A stretch of DNA of 51,308 nt, taken from positions 1 to 51,308 of the forward strand of contig DUEY01000016.1 in assembly GCA_011174795.1 (NCBI GenBank), given 5' to 3'. The notes beneath the pieces are model-generated. The model saw only the letters and a list, made by a program, of their open reading frames with translations, did no database searches and was not told where the DNA came from. Made by a program: the position numbers and the translations under genes. The stretch comes from Dehalococcoidia bacterium. Lineage in GTDB: Bacteria > Chloroflexota > Dehalococcoidia > SZUA-161. Numbering within the stretch: the stretch's first letter is position 1; each line of letters opens with the position of its first letter. Of the stretch, positions 18,078 through 26,592 are shown piece after piece.

Positions 18078-18183
18078 GCTTTACCTGTCTTTCACTGGTG
18101 TGCTGTATACCTGTAGTAACGATTTCATAGCCCTATGTTGATGGCGCTATACGTGCTCAGGCTTGGAGTAAATAACTAGCGCT

Positions 18184-19020
18184 TTAAGACTCCCTTATTG
18201 CTATGCCCATAGCGCCTGGGCCAGCGTGTGTTCCTAAAGTAGCCCCTACTCTCGTTATATAGAGTGGAGCCTCGGGGAAAGCCGTTTGTATGCGGTCGGC
18301 GAGGCTCTTTGCCTCGTCATGAATTGTTGTGTATGTCACCGCTATGTCTTTCACTCTAGCGAAGCCCGTGGCGAACTCGTAAAGGCGGTCCTCAGCCTTG
18401 GCCTTGGTGCGAGCTACACCAGTCTGCACAAGCTCGCCGTCTCGAATGGTAAGGAGAGGCCTTACTCGCAGTGCTGTCCCCAGCAAACCTCGGGTTTTGC
18501 TGAGGCGACCACCCCTTATCACGTATTTAAGAGTGTCGAGTAAAATGAGGATATGCGTTCGAGGGATCGACTGGCGCACGACCTCAGCTACTTGCTCCAG
18601 GGTCGCTCCAGAGCGGGCTTCCTGCGCGGCGGCGATAACCAGAAGCCCGCAGCCAACCGACAGCGTCGCAGAGTCTATCACTTCGATACGGCATTTTTTC
18701 TCAACGAGCTGGCTACCCAGCAATGCAGAATTGTAGGTGCCACTCTCTTTGGAGGTAAGATGTATCGAGATAATCTCGTTTGTTTCATCGGCGATCTTAT
18801 TATAGGTCTCGGCGAAGTCCTGCGGAGACGGCACGGAGGTAGAAGGATGGACGGAACCGTGTATCAGCATATCGTAGAATTCGTCTTTGCTTATATCTAC
18901 GCCGTCGCGGTATGATTTGTCACCAAACACCACATAGAGTGGAATCACTGAAATGCCTAACTCTTGTGCCAACTCAACTGGGATATCGAACGTGCTATCG
19001 GTCACAACTTTAACAGTCAT
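18184..19020 (-). CDS. DegV family protein (fatty-acid binding)
   Basis: VKVVTDSTFDIPVELAQELGISVIPLYVVFGDKSYRDGVDIS..., SKESGTYNSA, LLDTLKYVIRGGRLSKTRGLLGTALRVRPLLTI. Confidence 0.93.
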   Translation of the reverse strand: MTVKVVTDSTFDIPVELAQELGISVIPLYVVFGDKSYRDGVDISKDEFYDMLIHGSVHPSTSVPSPQDFAETYNKIADETNEIISIHLTSKESGTYNSALLGSQLVEKKCRIEVIDSATLSVGCGLLVIAAAQEARSGATLEQVAEVVRQSIPRTHILILLDTLKYVIRGGRLSKTRGLLGTALRVRPLLTIRDGELVQTGVARTKAKAEDRLYEFATGFARVKDIAVTYTTIHDEAKSLADRIQTAFPEAPLYITRVGATLGTHAGPGAMGIAIRES

Positions 19021-19222
19021 GCTTCTCCTTAAAACACATTCTTACAAGCGTTTAAGCGATTTGGCAGTCGAAGATATTGCCATCATTGTAACATCTTTTT
19101 CAACATGCTTCACTTTTAACAGGCGACCCAAATCGTATAGATACTTGAGATGCTGGCAATGCTGCTCTCGTTGACACTGGATGAGTATTTAGATTAATCT
19201 ATCCTTGGAGGGCTGAGTAGGG

Positions 19223-20146
19223 GTGACTGCGCCGGTGACCACAGAAAATAAACTCCGGGAGAGGATTATCGAGCTCAAGAAGGGGCTCAATGCGGTTATT
19301 ATGGCGCATAATTATCAATTACCTGAGGTTCAGGACATCGCTGATGTTACGGGCGACTCCTTGGAATTAGCACGCGAGGCAACCCGGATTGATTGCGAGG
19401 TCATCGTACTGTGCGGTGTGCTCTTCATGGCGGAGAGCGCTGCCATATTGAATCCTGCACGTACTGTGCTGCTCAGCGAAGGAACCGCTGGATGTCCTAT
19501 GGCGGACATGATAAATGTCGATGACCTGAGACGATGGAAGCAGAGGTATCCCAAGGCTACAGTAGTCTGCTATGTGAACTCCTCGGCAGCAGTCAAAGCG
19601 GAGAGCGACTACTGCTGTACCTCCGCTAATGCGCTGAAGGTGGTGGATGCGGTGCCTAACGATGAGATACTGTTCGTCCCAGATATGAACCTGGGACACT
19701 ACGTGTCGACCAAGACCAACAAACGGATAATACTCTACCCCGGATACTGCAACACCCATCATCGCCTTACGGCTAAGCATGTCATAAGGGCCAAACAGGG
19801 GCATCCTGATGCTGTGGTGCTGGTGCATCCCGAGTGCCGTGCCGAGGTCATTGAGCAAGCTGATGCAGCGCTCAGCACCTCACAGATGCTGCGATATGCC
19901 AGGGAAAACTCAGCGAAGACGTTCCTTGTCGGCACTGAGGAGGGATTGGGCTACCGCTTGCAGCGGGATAATCCGGGCAAGATCTTCCATGTCATTTCTA
20001 AGTCTCTCATATGTCCTGACATGAAGAAAACGACGTTGTATGAAATTGTCAGGACGATGGAGAGGAGGAAAAACGTTGTTATTGTTCCCGAGGAGGTGAG
20101 GCTGAGGGCGGAGCGTGCCTTGGACCGAATGCTGGCTGTAGTTTAG
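19223..20146 (+). CDS. nadA: Quinolinate synthase NadA
   Basis: MAHNYQLPEVQDIADVTGDSLELAREA; CGVLFMAESAAILNP; VPDMNLGHYVS; HPECRAEV; GTEEGLGYRL. Confidence 0.96.
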   Translation: MTAPVTTENKLRERIIELKKGLNAVIMAHNYQLPEVQDIADVTGDSLELAREATRIDCEVIVLCGVLFMAESAAILNPARTVLLSEGTAGCPMADMINVDDLRRWKQRYPKATVVCYVNSSAAVKAESDYCCTSANALKVVDAVPNDEILFVPDMNLGHYVSTKTNKRIILYPGYCNTHHRLTAKHVIRAKQGHPDAVVLVHPECRAEVIEQADAALSTSQMLRYARENSAKTFLVGTEEGLGYRLQRDNPGKIFHVISKSLICPDMKKTTLYEIVRTMERRKNVVIVPEEVRLRAERALDRMLAVV

Positions 20147-20159
20147 TCTGGCAGGATAG

Positions 20160-21707
20160 TTGATGAATGAATATGATTACATAATAGTGGGCAGTGGGAT
20201 AGCCGGGCTTTATGATGCTCTGCTGGCTCAGGAGTTGGGCAGCGTTCTCATCCTCACTAAAGGCAGCATTGATGAGTGCAACACGAAGCATGCTCAGGGA
20301 GGCATCGCTGCGGCAATAAGCAATGCCGACTCGCCGGAGCTTCACTTTCAGGATACTATTGATGCCGGTGCTGGCTTATGTGACCCGGAGGCGGTGCGCA
20401 TTCTCACGGAGGAGGCCGCTGACCGTATTGCTGACCTCGTCAAGTATGGAGTTCCCTTCGATACGGTTAATGGCGAGATAGCCCTGACGATGGAGGCTGC
20501 CCACAGCGTTGCGCGCATTTTACATGCCGGCGGTGATGCTACGGGCGAGCATATAGAGACAACACTGAGCAGGGCTGCACGCTCTGCGAGGAAGATTACC
20601 ATTCGTGAGCACTGTCTTGCTACCGACATACTTGTGCGGGATGGAAGTGTCTATGGGGTTGCCGCTATTGACCTACACACCGGGTCTGTGGAGGAGTTTG
20701 GCTGCCGTTTCCTCATTCTGGCGACTGGTGGTGTAGGTCAGTTGTTTAAGACTACCACCAATCCTGATATTGCTACTGGCGATGGTGTGGCTCTAGCCTA
20801 CCGTGCCGGCGCTGAAATCGTCGATATCGAGTTTATACAGTTCCATCCCACTGCGCTGTACCTACCAGGAGCACCACGGTTTCTCATCTCGGAAGCGGTT
20901 AGGGGCGAGGGAGGTATATTGCGGAACTCCAGGGGGGAGCGCTTCATGCTGAGCTATACAGAGATTGGCGACCTGAGCGCTAGAGACATTGTTGCCCGCA
21001 GCGTTCATGCTGAGATGAAAAAGACCGGGACAGACCATGTGTACCTCGACGTAACCAAACTGCAGCCACGCGTTATCGCCAATCGCTTTCCTCACATCTA
21101 TAAATTCTGCCTTGACCATGGTCTGGATATCACAACTTCGATGATACCGGTAGCTCCTGCCGCCCACTACATAATGGGGGGTGTCAGGACTAATTACTGG
21201 GGGGAAACAAATATAAATGGTCTGTTTGCCAGCGGCGAGGTGGCGTGTACCGGTGTACATGGGGCAAACCGCCTAGCCTCGAACTCATTGCTGGAGGTGC
21301 TGGTCTTCAGCAAGCGAATTGTGGAACGGACGAAGGGAGGGGGTGGCAATACATACGAATCTGCTGGTGATGAGGTCCATTCACTTGGGTCACGGGAGCC
21401 CGGAAGTGTTTCAGTTCCGCCGCTGACCCTTAATTCTCTCCAGTCGCTGCTCTGGGACAACGTGGGTATTGAACGCTCTGGGAATGGATTGGAGAAAGCG
21501 GTTACTATCCTCGCCGCCTGGGAGAGGAACCTCCAGCCCTCTGTAGACCGTCCTTCATATGAGCTGGCGAACATGGTAGTGGTGGGACGCTTAATGGCTG
21601 AGGCAGCATTGATCAGGGAGGAGAGCAGGGGGGCTCACTTCCGCTCAGATTTTCCAAAGCCGTCGGATGCTTGGCTCAAGCATGTCGTGTTCAGGAAGGC
21701 AAGCTAA
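20160..21707 (+). CDS. nadB: L-aspartate oxidase NadB
   Basis: FAD motif DYIIVGSGIAGLYDALLA; TKHAQGGIAAA; IQFHPTALY; ISEAVRGEGGILRN; AAHYIMGGVRTNYWGETNINGLFASGEVACTGVHGANRLASNSLLE. Confidence 0.96.
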   Translation: MMNEYDYIIVGSGIAGLYDALLAQELGSVLILTKGSIDECNTKHAQGGIAAAISNADSPELHFQDTIDAGAGLCDPEAVRILTEEAADRIADLVKYGVPFDTVNGEIALTMEAAHSVARILHAGGDATGEHIETTLSRAARSARKITIREHCLATDILVRDGSVYGVAAIDLHTGSVEEFGCRFLILATGGVGQLFKTTTNPDIATGDGVALAYRAGAEIVDIEFIQFHPTALYLPGAPRFLISEAVRGEGGILRNSRGERFMLSYTEIGDLSARDIVARSVHAEMKKTGTDHVYLDVTKLQPRVIANRFPHIYKFCLDHGLDITTSMIPVAPAAHYIMGGVRTNYWGETNINGLFASGEVACTGVHGANRLASNSLLEVLVFSKRIVERTKGGGGNTYESAGDEVHSLGSREPGSVSVPPLTLNSLQSLLWDNVGIERSGNGLEKAVTILAAWERNLQPSVDRPSYELANMVVVGRLMAEAALIREESRGAHFRSDFPKPSDAWLKHVVFRKAS

Positions 21708-21728
21708 TATTTATGGGGTGGTTGGGGA

Positions 21729-22589
21729 ATGGATGAGATACTTCAGGAAACGCAGGTCGAGGAAATAATAGACAGGGCTTTGGCCGAGGATTTAGGTCAG
21801 GGCGATGTTACTACTGAAGCGCTGATACCGGCAGACCAGGAGGGAATAGCACACCTGGTGGCCAAGGGTGCCGGGATATTGGCGGGACTTGGCTTGACCA
21901 CCAAGGTGTTTCAAAAGGTGGATGCAGAACTGAAGGTCGAAGAGCTTGTTTCTGATGGCACTAAGGTGACTTCCGGGGATAGAGTGGCTGTTGTTAGGGG
22001 AAAAGTATCAAGCATTCTCAGGGCGGAGAGGGTAGCATTGAACTTCCTTCAGCATCTAAGCGGCATCGCTACTGAGACGGCACGGTATGTGGATGCTGTT
22101 TCGGGGACTAAGGCACTGATTATGGATACACGTAAGACAATCCCCGGTTTGAGGATGCTTGAGAAGTATGCTGTGCGGGTAGGTGGAGGAAAGAATCATA
22201 GACTGAACTTGGGTGATAGCATTCTAATTAAGGATAACCACCTCGTAGCCCTTCGCTCTCGTGGTGTTGGGTTGGGGGAGGCTGTAAGAAAGGCTCGGAA
22301 GCAAGCACCTGAGCGCTTGAAGGTAGAGGTTGAGGTCGAGTCTATAGACCAGGCTGAGGAGGCGCTGTTTGCAGGGGCGGAGGTGATTATGCTTGATAAT
22401 ATGAGTTTAGAGGAGATGCAACAGGTGGTGGAGCTAGCGCAGGGGAGAGCTATGCTTGAAGCATCTGGTGGAATTACTCTTGAAAACGTACGCGCGGTAG
22501 CTGAGACCGGCGTTGACCTGATATCAATTGGTGCACTCACCCATTCGGTAAAGGCGCTGGATATAAGCCTTGAAATCGAGTTTGGATGA
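21729..22589 (+). CDS. nadC: Nicotinate-nucleotide pyrophosphorylase (carboxylating) NadC
   Basis: ALAEDLGQGDVTTEALIP; LNFLQHLSGIAT; DTRKTIPGLRMLEKYAVRVGGGKNHR; MLDNMS; EASGGITLENV. Confidence 0.96.
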   Translation: MDEILQETQVEEIIDRALAEDLGQGDVTTEALIPADQEGIAHLVAKGAGILAGLGLTTKVFQKVDAELKVEELVSDGTKVTSGDRVAVVRGKVSSILRAERVALNFLQHLSGIATETARYVDAVSGTKALIMDTRKTIPGLRMLEKYAVRVGGGKNHRLNLGDSILIKDNHLVALRSRGVGLGEAVRKARKQAPERLKVEVEVESIDQAEEALFAGAEVIMLDNMSLEEMQQVVELAQGRAMLEASGGITLENVRAVAETGVDLISIGALTHSVKALDISLEIEFG

Positions 22590-22610
22590 GGTGACTACGG
22601 TTTCCCCTTT

Positions 22611-23450
22611 TCATTCCTGCTGACCTTGGAGCTTCCGGTCATAACCTCCAGACCTGTATCCCTCGAGGTCCAGTGTTGCAAACTCATACCCCAGGCTCTT
22701 GAGCTTTTGTAAAATCCGGTGCATGACAGCTTCCTCGAGCAGCAGGTTGATTTCATCCTGCCCGCACTCAATACGTGCTAGGTCGCCATGATCTCGAACC
22801 CGTAATACCTTCACCCCCGTCAAAGCGCGGATATAGCCTTCGGCGCGGGCTATTCTTTCGAGCTTCGCTGGTTCAATGGGTTGACCGTATGGGATTCTTG
22901 ACGCCAGACATGAGTTTGCTGGTTTGCTGGCTGCCGTAAGCCCCAGCAGGTTTCCCATGATCCGAGTCGCATCTTTGGAAAGACCTGCATCCATCAGGGG
23001 GCTGTATATACCCATTTCCTTTGCTGCTTTGAGGCCGGGCCTGTATTCATCCAAATCCGAGAACGTCGTGCCATCAGCAACCGTGATAAAACCAAGCTCA
23101 GTCGCTTTCCTTATCAGCTTTTCAAACCGGTAGCTCTTGCATAGGTAACATCTTTGAGGCGGGTTATTGCGAAATCCGGGTATATCAAGCTCGTTGAGCT
23201 CCAGCATCAAGAACTTTATTCCGATGTCATTGGCTATCTTCCTCGCGTCATCAATTTCAACAGCTGGCAGCAGAGGAGAATCAATAGTGATGGCTAACGC
23301 CTTCCGACCGAGGGCTCTGTTAGCCAGCATGGCTACTAGAGAGCTGTCAGCACCGCCTGAGAAAGACACGGCTATGCTTCCCTTATGCCTCAATGCTTCC
23401 ACAAGCTCATCTATTCTTTTACTCCACAGTCTGCGCTCGGTTTTGTTCAT
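22611..23450 (-). CDS. larE: ATP-dependent sacrificial sulfur transferase LarE
   Basis: PP-loop SFSGGADSSLVA; NPPQRCYLCKSYRFEKL; SCLASRIPYGQPI. Confidence 0.93.
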   Translation of the reverse strand: MNKTERRLWSKRIDELVEALRHKGSIAVSFSGGADSSLVAMLANRALGRKALAITIDSPLLPAVEIDDARKIANDIGIKFLMLELNELDIPGFRNNPPQRCYLCKSYRFEKLIRKATELGFITVADGTTFSDLDEYRPGLKAAKEMGIYSPLMDAGLSKDATRIMGNLLGLTAASKPANSCLASRIPYGQPIEPAKLERIARAEGYIRALTGVKVLRVRDHGDLARIECGQDEINLLLEEAVMHRILQKLKSLGYEFATLDLEGYRSGGYDRKLQGQQE

Positions 23451-23460
23451 GGCTTCTCGC

Positions 23461-24714
23461 CTACATCAGAGCTTCGATGGCCTTCTGTTTCACCACGTCC
23501 TCAAGCTCCCTCAGAGGCTTGCCTGTTTGGTCTGCCAGCTTCTTAACGTCATCGTATTCTGGCTTGACCTGGATAATTTGTCCTCGTGTGCTTCTGGCTA
23601 CTTTTACATTGACGATTTGCTTTACGTCATCGACGATTACCTCAACGGGCAAAGATTCCCGGGCAAGGATCCGCCGTTCACATGCTTGAATTCTTACTCC
23701 CAGCGTGCCTGTCTCTTCTATCAGGATTCTACACATGCGCTCTATGCTTGAGAAATCTGTTATTACTTTGACGATATGTCCCGGCCTGCCTTTCTTGGTT
23801 AATGTTGGTATCACTATCACATCCTTGGCACCTTCTTGAAGCATCTTGTCCATGGCGCAACCTATTACTTCTCCGGTTGCATCATCGATATTGGTCTCGA
23901 TCGAATATACATAGTCACTTGAGAGCCCGAAGTCACAGGTCTCGCCTAGGACAACCCTCAGTACATTAGGCATCTCGATAAATTCCTTTGAGCCTGCGCC
24001 GTAGCCAATGCCGATTGGTTTCATAGGCGGATAGAACCTGACAGAGTGATGTACCAGGGTGGTCAGGAGCGCAGCCCCTGTTGGTGTAGCAAGTTCGGCT
24101 TCGACGGGTCCTCCGATGGTAAGGAAGCCTTTAGAACGTAGTATTTCTATTGTGGCTGGTGCGGGGGATGAGACCGAGCCATGGGAGAACTGAAACGAAC
24201 CGCCCCCGACAGCGACTGGGGTTGAATAGACGGTTGCATCTGTGAAAAGGCCTAAATCATCAAGTGCAGCGGCAGTGCCGATGACATCGGAGAGGGTATC
24301 GGCAGAAGCAGTTTCGTGGAGATTTACTTCCTGCACGCTTTGCCCATGAGCTTGTGCCTCGGCGGAAACGAGGGCGTTTATTGAGTCTAAGGCAAACTGT
24401 TTGGCTTTGTCAGAGAGCTGCAAATCCTGTAGGCATGTGGATGCCGCTTCTATGAGTTCAACTGCAGTCCTGTGGATGACCTCCTCTTCAATCTTAATAT
24501 CGAGCGCTTTAGCTCGTATACCTCTGCTGATGGTATCTCTAACCCCAATCTCCAGGTTTTTACATCCAGGCAAGTATTTGACAGGTGTTCTCATTGCCTC
24601 GATAACTGATGTGGTGTTTGCGCCGAGGTCGAGCAGGGCGCCAATTATCATATCCCCTGATACACCGGCTATCTGAGGGTCAAAGACAAGGATGCGTCTA
24701 TTATCCTTTGACAT
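23461..24714 (-). CDS. larC: Nickel pincer cofactor biosynthesis protein LarC (single uninterrupted ORF)
   Basis: FDPQIAGVSGDMIIGALLDLG; VHLHE-like VNLHETASADTLSDVIGTAAAL; GGGSFQFSHGSVSSPAPATIEIL; TPTGAALL; IETNIDDATGE. Confidence 0.94.
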   Translation of the reverse strand: MSKDNRRILVFDPQIAGVSGDMIIGALLDLGANTTSVIEAMRTPVKYLPGCKNLEIGVRDTISRGIRAKALDIKIEEEVIHRTAVELIEAASTCLQDLQLSDKAKQFALDSINALVSAEAQAHGQSVQEVNLHETASADTLSDVIGTAAALDDLGLFTDATVYSTPVAVGGGSFQFSHGSVSSPAPATIEILRSKGFLTIGGPVEAELATPTGAALLTTLVHHSVRFYPPMKPIGIGYGAGSKEFIEMPNVLRVVLGETCDFGLSSDYVYSIETNIDDATGEVIGCAMDKMLQEGAKDVIVIPTLTKKGRPGHIVKVITDFSSIERMCRILIEETGTLGVRIQACERRILARESLPVEVIVDDVKQIVNVKVARSTRGQIIQVKPEYDDVKKLADQTGKPLRELEDVVKQKAIEALM

Positions 24715-24755
24715 AGATCTCCCCTTTTATTTCTCGATTAAGACTAGTATACTAC

Positions 24756-24774
24756 GTGCACATGTATTGTGCAC
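24756..24774. promoter_or_regulatory. Symmetric operator-like inverted repeat GTGCACA-TGTAT-TGTGCAC between larC and larB
   Basis: Perfect 7-bp arms around a 5-bp spacer, in the 83-bp divergent intergenic region. Confidence 0.5.
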
Positions 24775-24797
24775 CTTATGTGTCTTAGGAGGTTTTC

Positions 24798-25580
24798 TTG
24801 TTGAGAGAAGTGCTTGAGAAGCTGGCGAGGGGTGAAATCACTTTGGACCAAGCTGAGAAGGCTCTCAAGGCGTTAGCTTTGGAGGAGGTTGGTGATTTAG
24901 CTAGGCTGGATGTAGGTCGGGAAATCAGACATGGCGTACCTGAGGTCGTTATTGCTGAGGGCAAAACACCGGATGATGTGGCTGAGATAGCGTCAACAAC
25001 CCTGGATAAGACGGGAAGGGTGATCATAAGTCGAGTTACCGAGAAGCATCTTGCGGCTCTGGAGGCGGTAGTAGCAAAACACGGTTTACCAAAGGAAGGT
25101 ATGGATACGGGGACTGTGGTGATGAGAAGTAAGGATTTTACGGCGAGGGCTACAGGGGGGAGAGTGGGAATAATCACGGCGGGCACTTCCGATATTCCTG
25201 TTGCTGAGGAAGCCAGGGCGATGGCTTCGGAGATGGGATGTGAGGTTACAACGGCCTACGATGTGGGAGCGGCGGGAGTACACAGACTGTTGCCCCCGCT
25301 GAAAGAGATGCTGGCACAGGACGTCGATGTAATTGTCGTGGTTGCTGGCAGGGAGGGTGCGCTGCCCACGCTGCTGGCAAGCATGGTAGATGTGCCCTTG
25401 ATAGCTGTTCCGACATCTTTTGGATACGGTTTTGGCGGAAAGGGCGTTGCCGCCATGATGGCTATGCTGCAATCTTGTTCCCTGGGCTTATCGGTTGTCA
25501 ACATTGATGGGGGAATTCCTGCGGGTGCAGTGGCAGCTTTAATCGCCAACCGAGCTGCTAAATTCAGGAAAAGAGATTGA
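24798..25580 (+). CDS. larB: Nickel pincer cofactor biosynthesis protein LarB (TTG start, strong AGGAGG RBS)
   Basis: AIR-carboxylase-like: VGIITAGTSDIPVAEEARAMASEMG; VAGREGALPTLLASMVDVPLIAVPTSFGYGFGGKGVAAMMAMLQSCSLGLSVVNIDGG. Confidence 0.94.
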   Translation: MLREVLEKLARGEITLDQAEKALKALALEEVGDLARLDVGREIRHGVPEVVIAEGKTPDDVAEIASTTLDKTGRVIISRVTEKHLAALEAVVAKHGLPKEGMDTGTVVMRSKDFTARATGGRVGIITAGTSDIPVAEEARAMASEMGCEVTTAYDVGAAGVHRLLPPLKEMLAQDVDVIVVVAGREGALPTLLASMVDVPLIAVPTSFGYGFGGKGVAAMMAMLQSCSLGLSVVNIDGGIPAGAVAALIANRAAKFRKRD

Positions 25581-25588
25581 GTTTAATG

Positions 25589-26050
25589 CTAGTGCCTTGG
25601 CTGGTGTCGTTCTTCGCTATCTATATAGATGGTGACGGGCCCATCGTTGTGGATCTCGACCAGCATATGCTGCTGGAAGCGACCGGTTTTAACCTGTAAT
25701 CCCGCGTTACGCAGATAGTGGACGAATTTATCAATCAGTGGCTCAGCTTTCTCAGGTGGGGCGGCATCGGTAAAGCTGGGACGGCGTCCTTTGCGGGTAC
25801 TGGCAAAGAGAGTGAACTGGCTGACTACTAATAGTTCACCGGCAATATCCAGAGCGGATAGATTGAACTTTCCAGCCTCGTCGGAGAAGATACGCAGGTT
25901 AGCAATTTTTTCTGCTAGGTAGTGGGAGTCGGCATCGGAATCACCATCACCAACCCCGAGAAGCACCACGAGGCCTTGATTGATGGTAGTGATGGGTTGC
26001 CCTTCGATGCTAACTGAAGCACGGGAGACCCGCTGGATAAGGGCTCTCAA
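25589..26050 (-). CDS. dtd: D-aminoacyl-tRNA deacylase
   Basis: MRALIQRVSRASVSI...GLVVLLGVGDGD; LLVVSQFTLFASTRKGRRPSF; FGRFQQHM-like TGRFQQHMLVEIHNDGPVT. Confidence 0.95.
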   Translation of the reverse strand: MRALIQRVSRASVSIEGQPITTINQGLVVLLGVGDGDSDADSHYLAEKIANLRIFSDEAGKFNLSALDIAGELLVVSQFTLFASTRKGRRPSFTDAAPPEKAEPLIDKFVHYLRNAGLQVKTGRFQQHMLVEIHNDGPVTIYIDSEERHQPRH

Positions 26051-26349
26051 CCGCCTTCCTCTGGTTTGGCCTCTGTCTTTGTGTCGGCCTTTGCTTCTGC
26101 CGTTACCTTTGCCTTTTCTTCTGCTTTTGTCTCTTTGTCATCATCTCTGCGGCTGGTATGTTTCATCGAGCTTCTGCCATGATCGGTACAGTAGAAGCCG
26201 CTTCCCTTGAAGAGGATGGGCACAGAATGGATTACGCGGCGGGCCTTACCCTCACAGAGAGGGCAGTTAGCCACTGGCTCTTCGTCGAACCTTTGCCTTC
26301 GTTCGAATCTGTTGCTACAACTACTACATATGTATTCGTAGATTGGCAA
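26047..26349 (-). CDS. FmdB family zinc-ribbon protein with K/E/A-rich tail
   Basis: PIYEYICSSCSNRFERRQRFDEEPVANCPLCEGKARRVIHSVPILFKGSGFYCTD. Start reassigned to TTG at 26349 (GTGAGG RBS upstream), giving the usual (M)PIYEY N-terminus. Confidence 0.88.
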   Translation of the reverse strand: MPIYEYICSSCSNRFERRQRFDEEPVANCPLCEGKARRVIHSVPILFKGSGFYCTDHGRSSMKHTSRRDDDKETKAEEKAKVTAEAKADTKTEAKPEEGG

Positions 26350-26408
26350 CTCTAACCTCACATAAAAAACGCCTCTTAGACGAGGTCGCCGCATCTCGTT
26401 GGGCAGCA

Positions 26409-26435
26409 TTAGCACTCAATACTTAAGAGTGCTAA
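26409..26435. promoter_or_regulatory. CIRCE element (HrcA operator), perfect TTAGCACTC-N9-GAGTGCTAA
   Basis: TTAGCACTC aatacttaa GAGTGCTAA read directly; exact match to the classical CIRCE consensus. Confidence 0.93.
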
Positions 26436-26443
26436 CCAAGAAT

Positions 26444-26472
26444 AATGTAGCATCCTAGCTTAGCCTTGTCAA
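26444..26472 (-). promoter_or_regulatory. Sigma70 promoter for fmdB-dtd (TTGACA-N17-TACATT)
   Basis: Reverse strand TTGACA aggctaagctaggatgc TACATT; the CIRCE begins 9 bp downstream of the -10, covering the predicted start site. Confidence 0.8.
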
Positions 26473-26486
26473 GGGCGGCTTACTCT

Positions 26487-26515
26487 TGCCTTTTATCAGT
26501 GCCTATGTTAAACTC
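26487..26515 (+). promoter_or_regulatory. Putative sigma70 promoter for the rpsB operon (TTGCCT-N17-TAAACT)
   Basis: TTGCCT tttatcagtgcctatgt TAAACT upstream of the rpsB leader hairpin. Confidence 0.5.
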
Positions 26516-26519
26516 ATTC

Positions 26520-26541
26520 AGCCAGCCGTGTTCGGCTGGCT
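26520..26541 (+). promoter_or_regulatory. 5' leader hairpin of the rpsB mRNA
   Basis: AGCCAGCCG-TGTT-CGGCTGGCT, perfect 9-bp stem with tetraloop near the predicted start site and no U-tract. Confidence 0.55.
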
Positions 26542-26592
26542 AAAAGAATGTGTGTAATTATATAACCTGGAGAGGATAAGGAACTTATAGCA

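Noticed and set aside
23461-24714. Programmed frameshift in larC
   Set aside because: ORF is continuous through both halves; no slip site needed.
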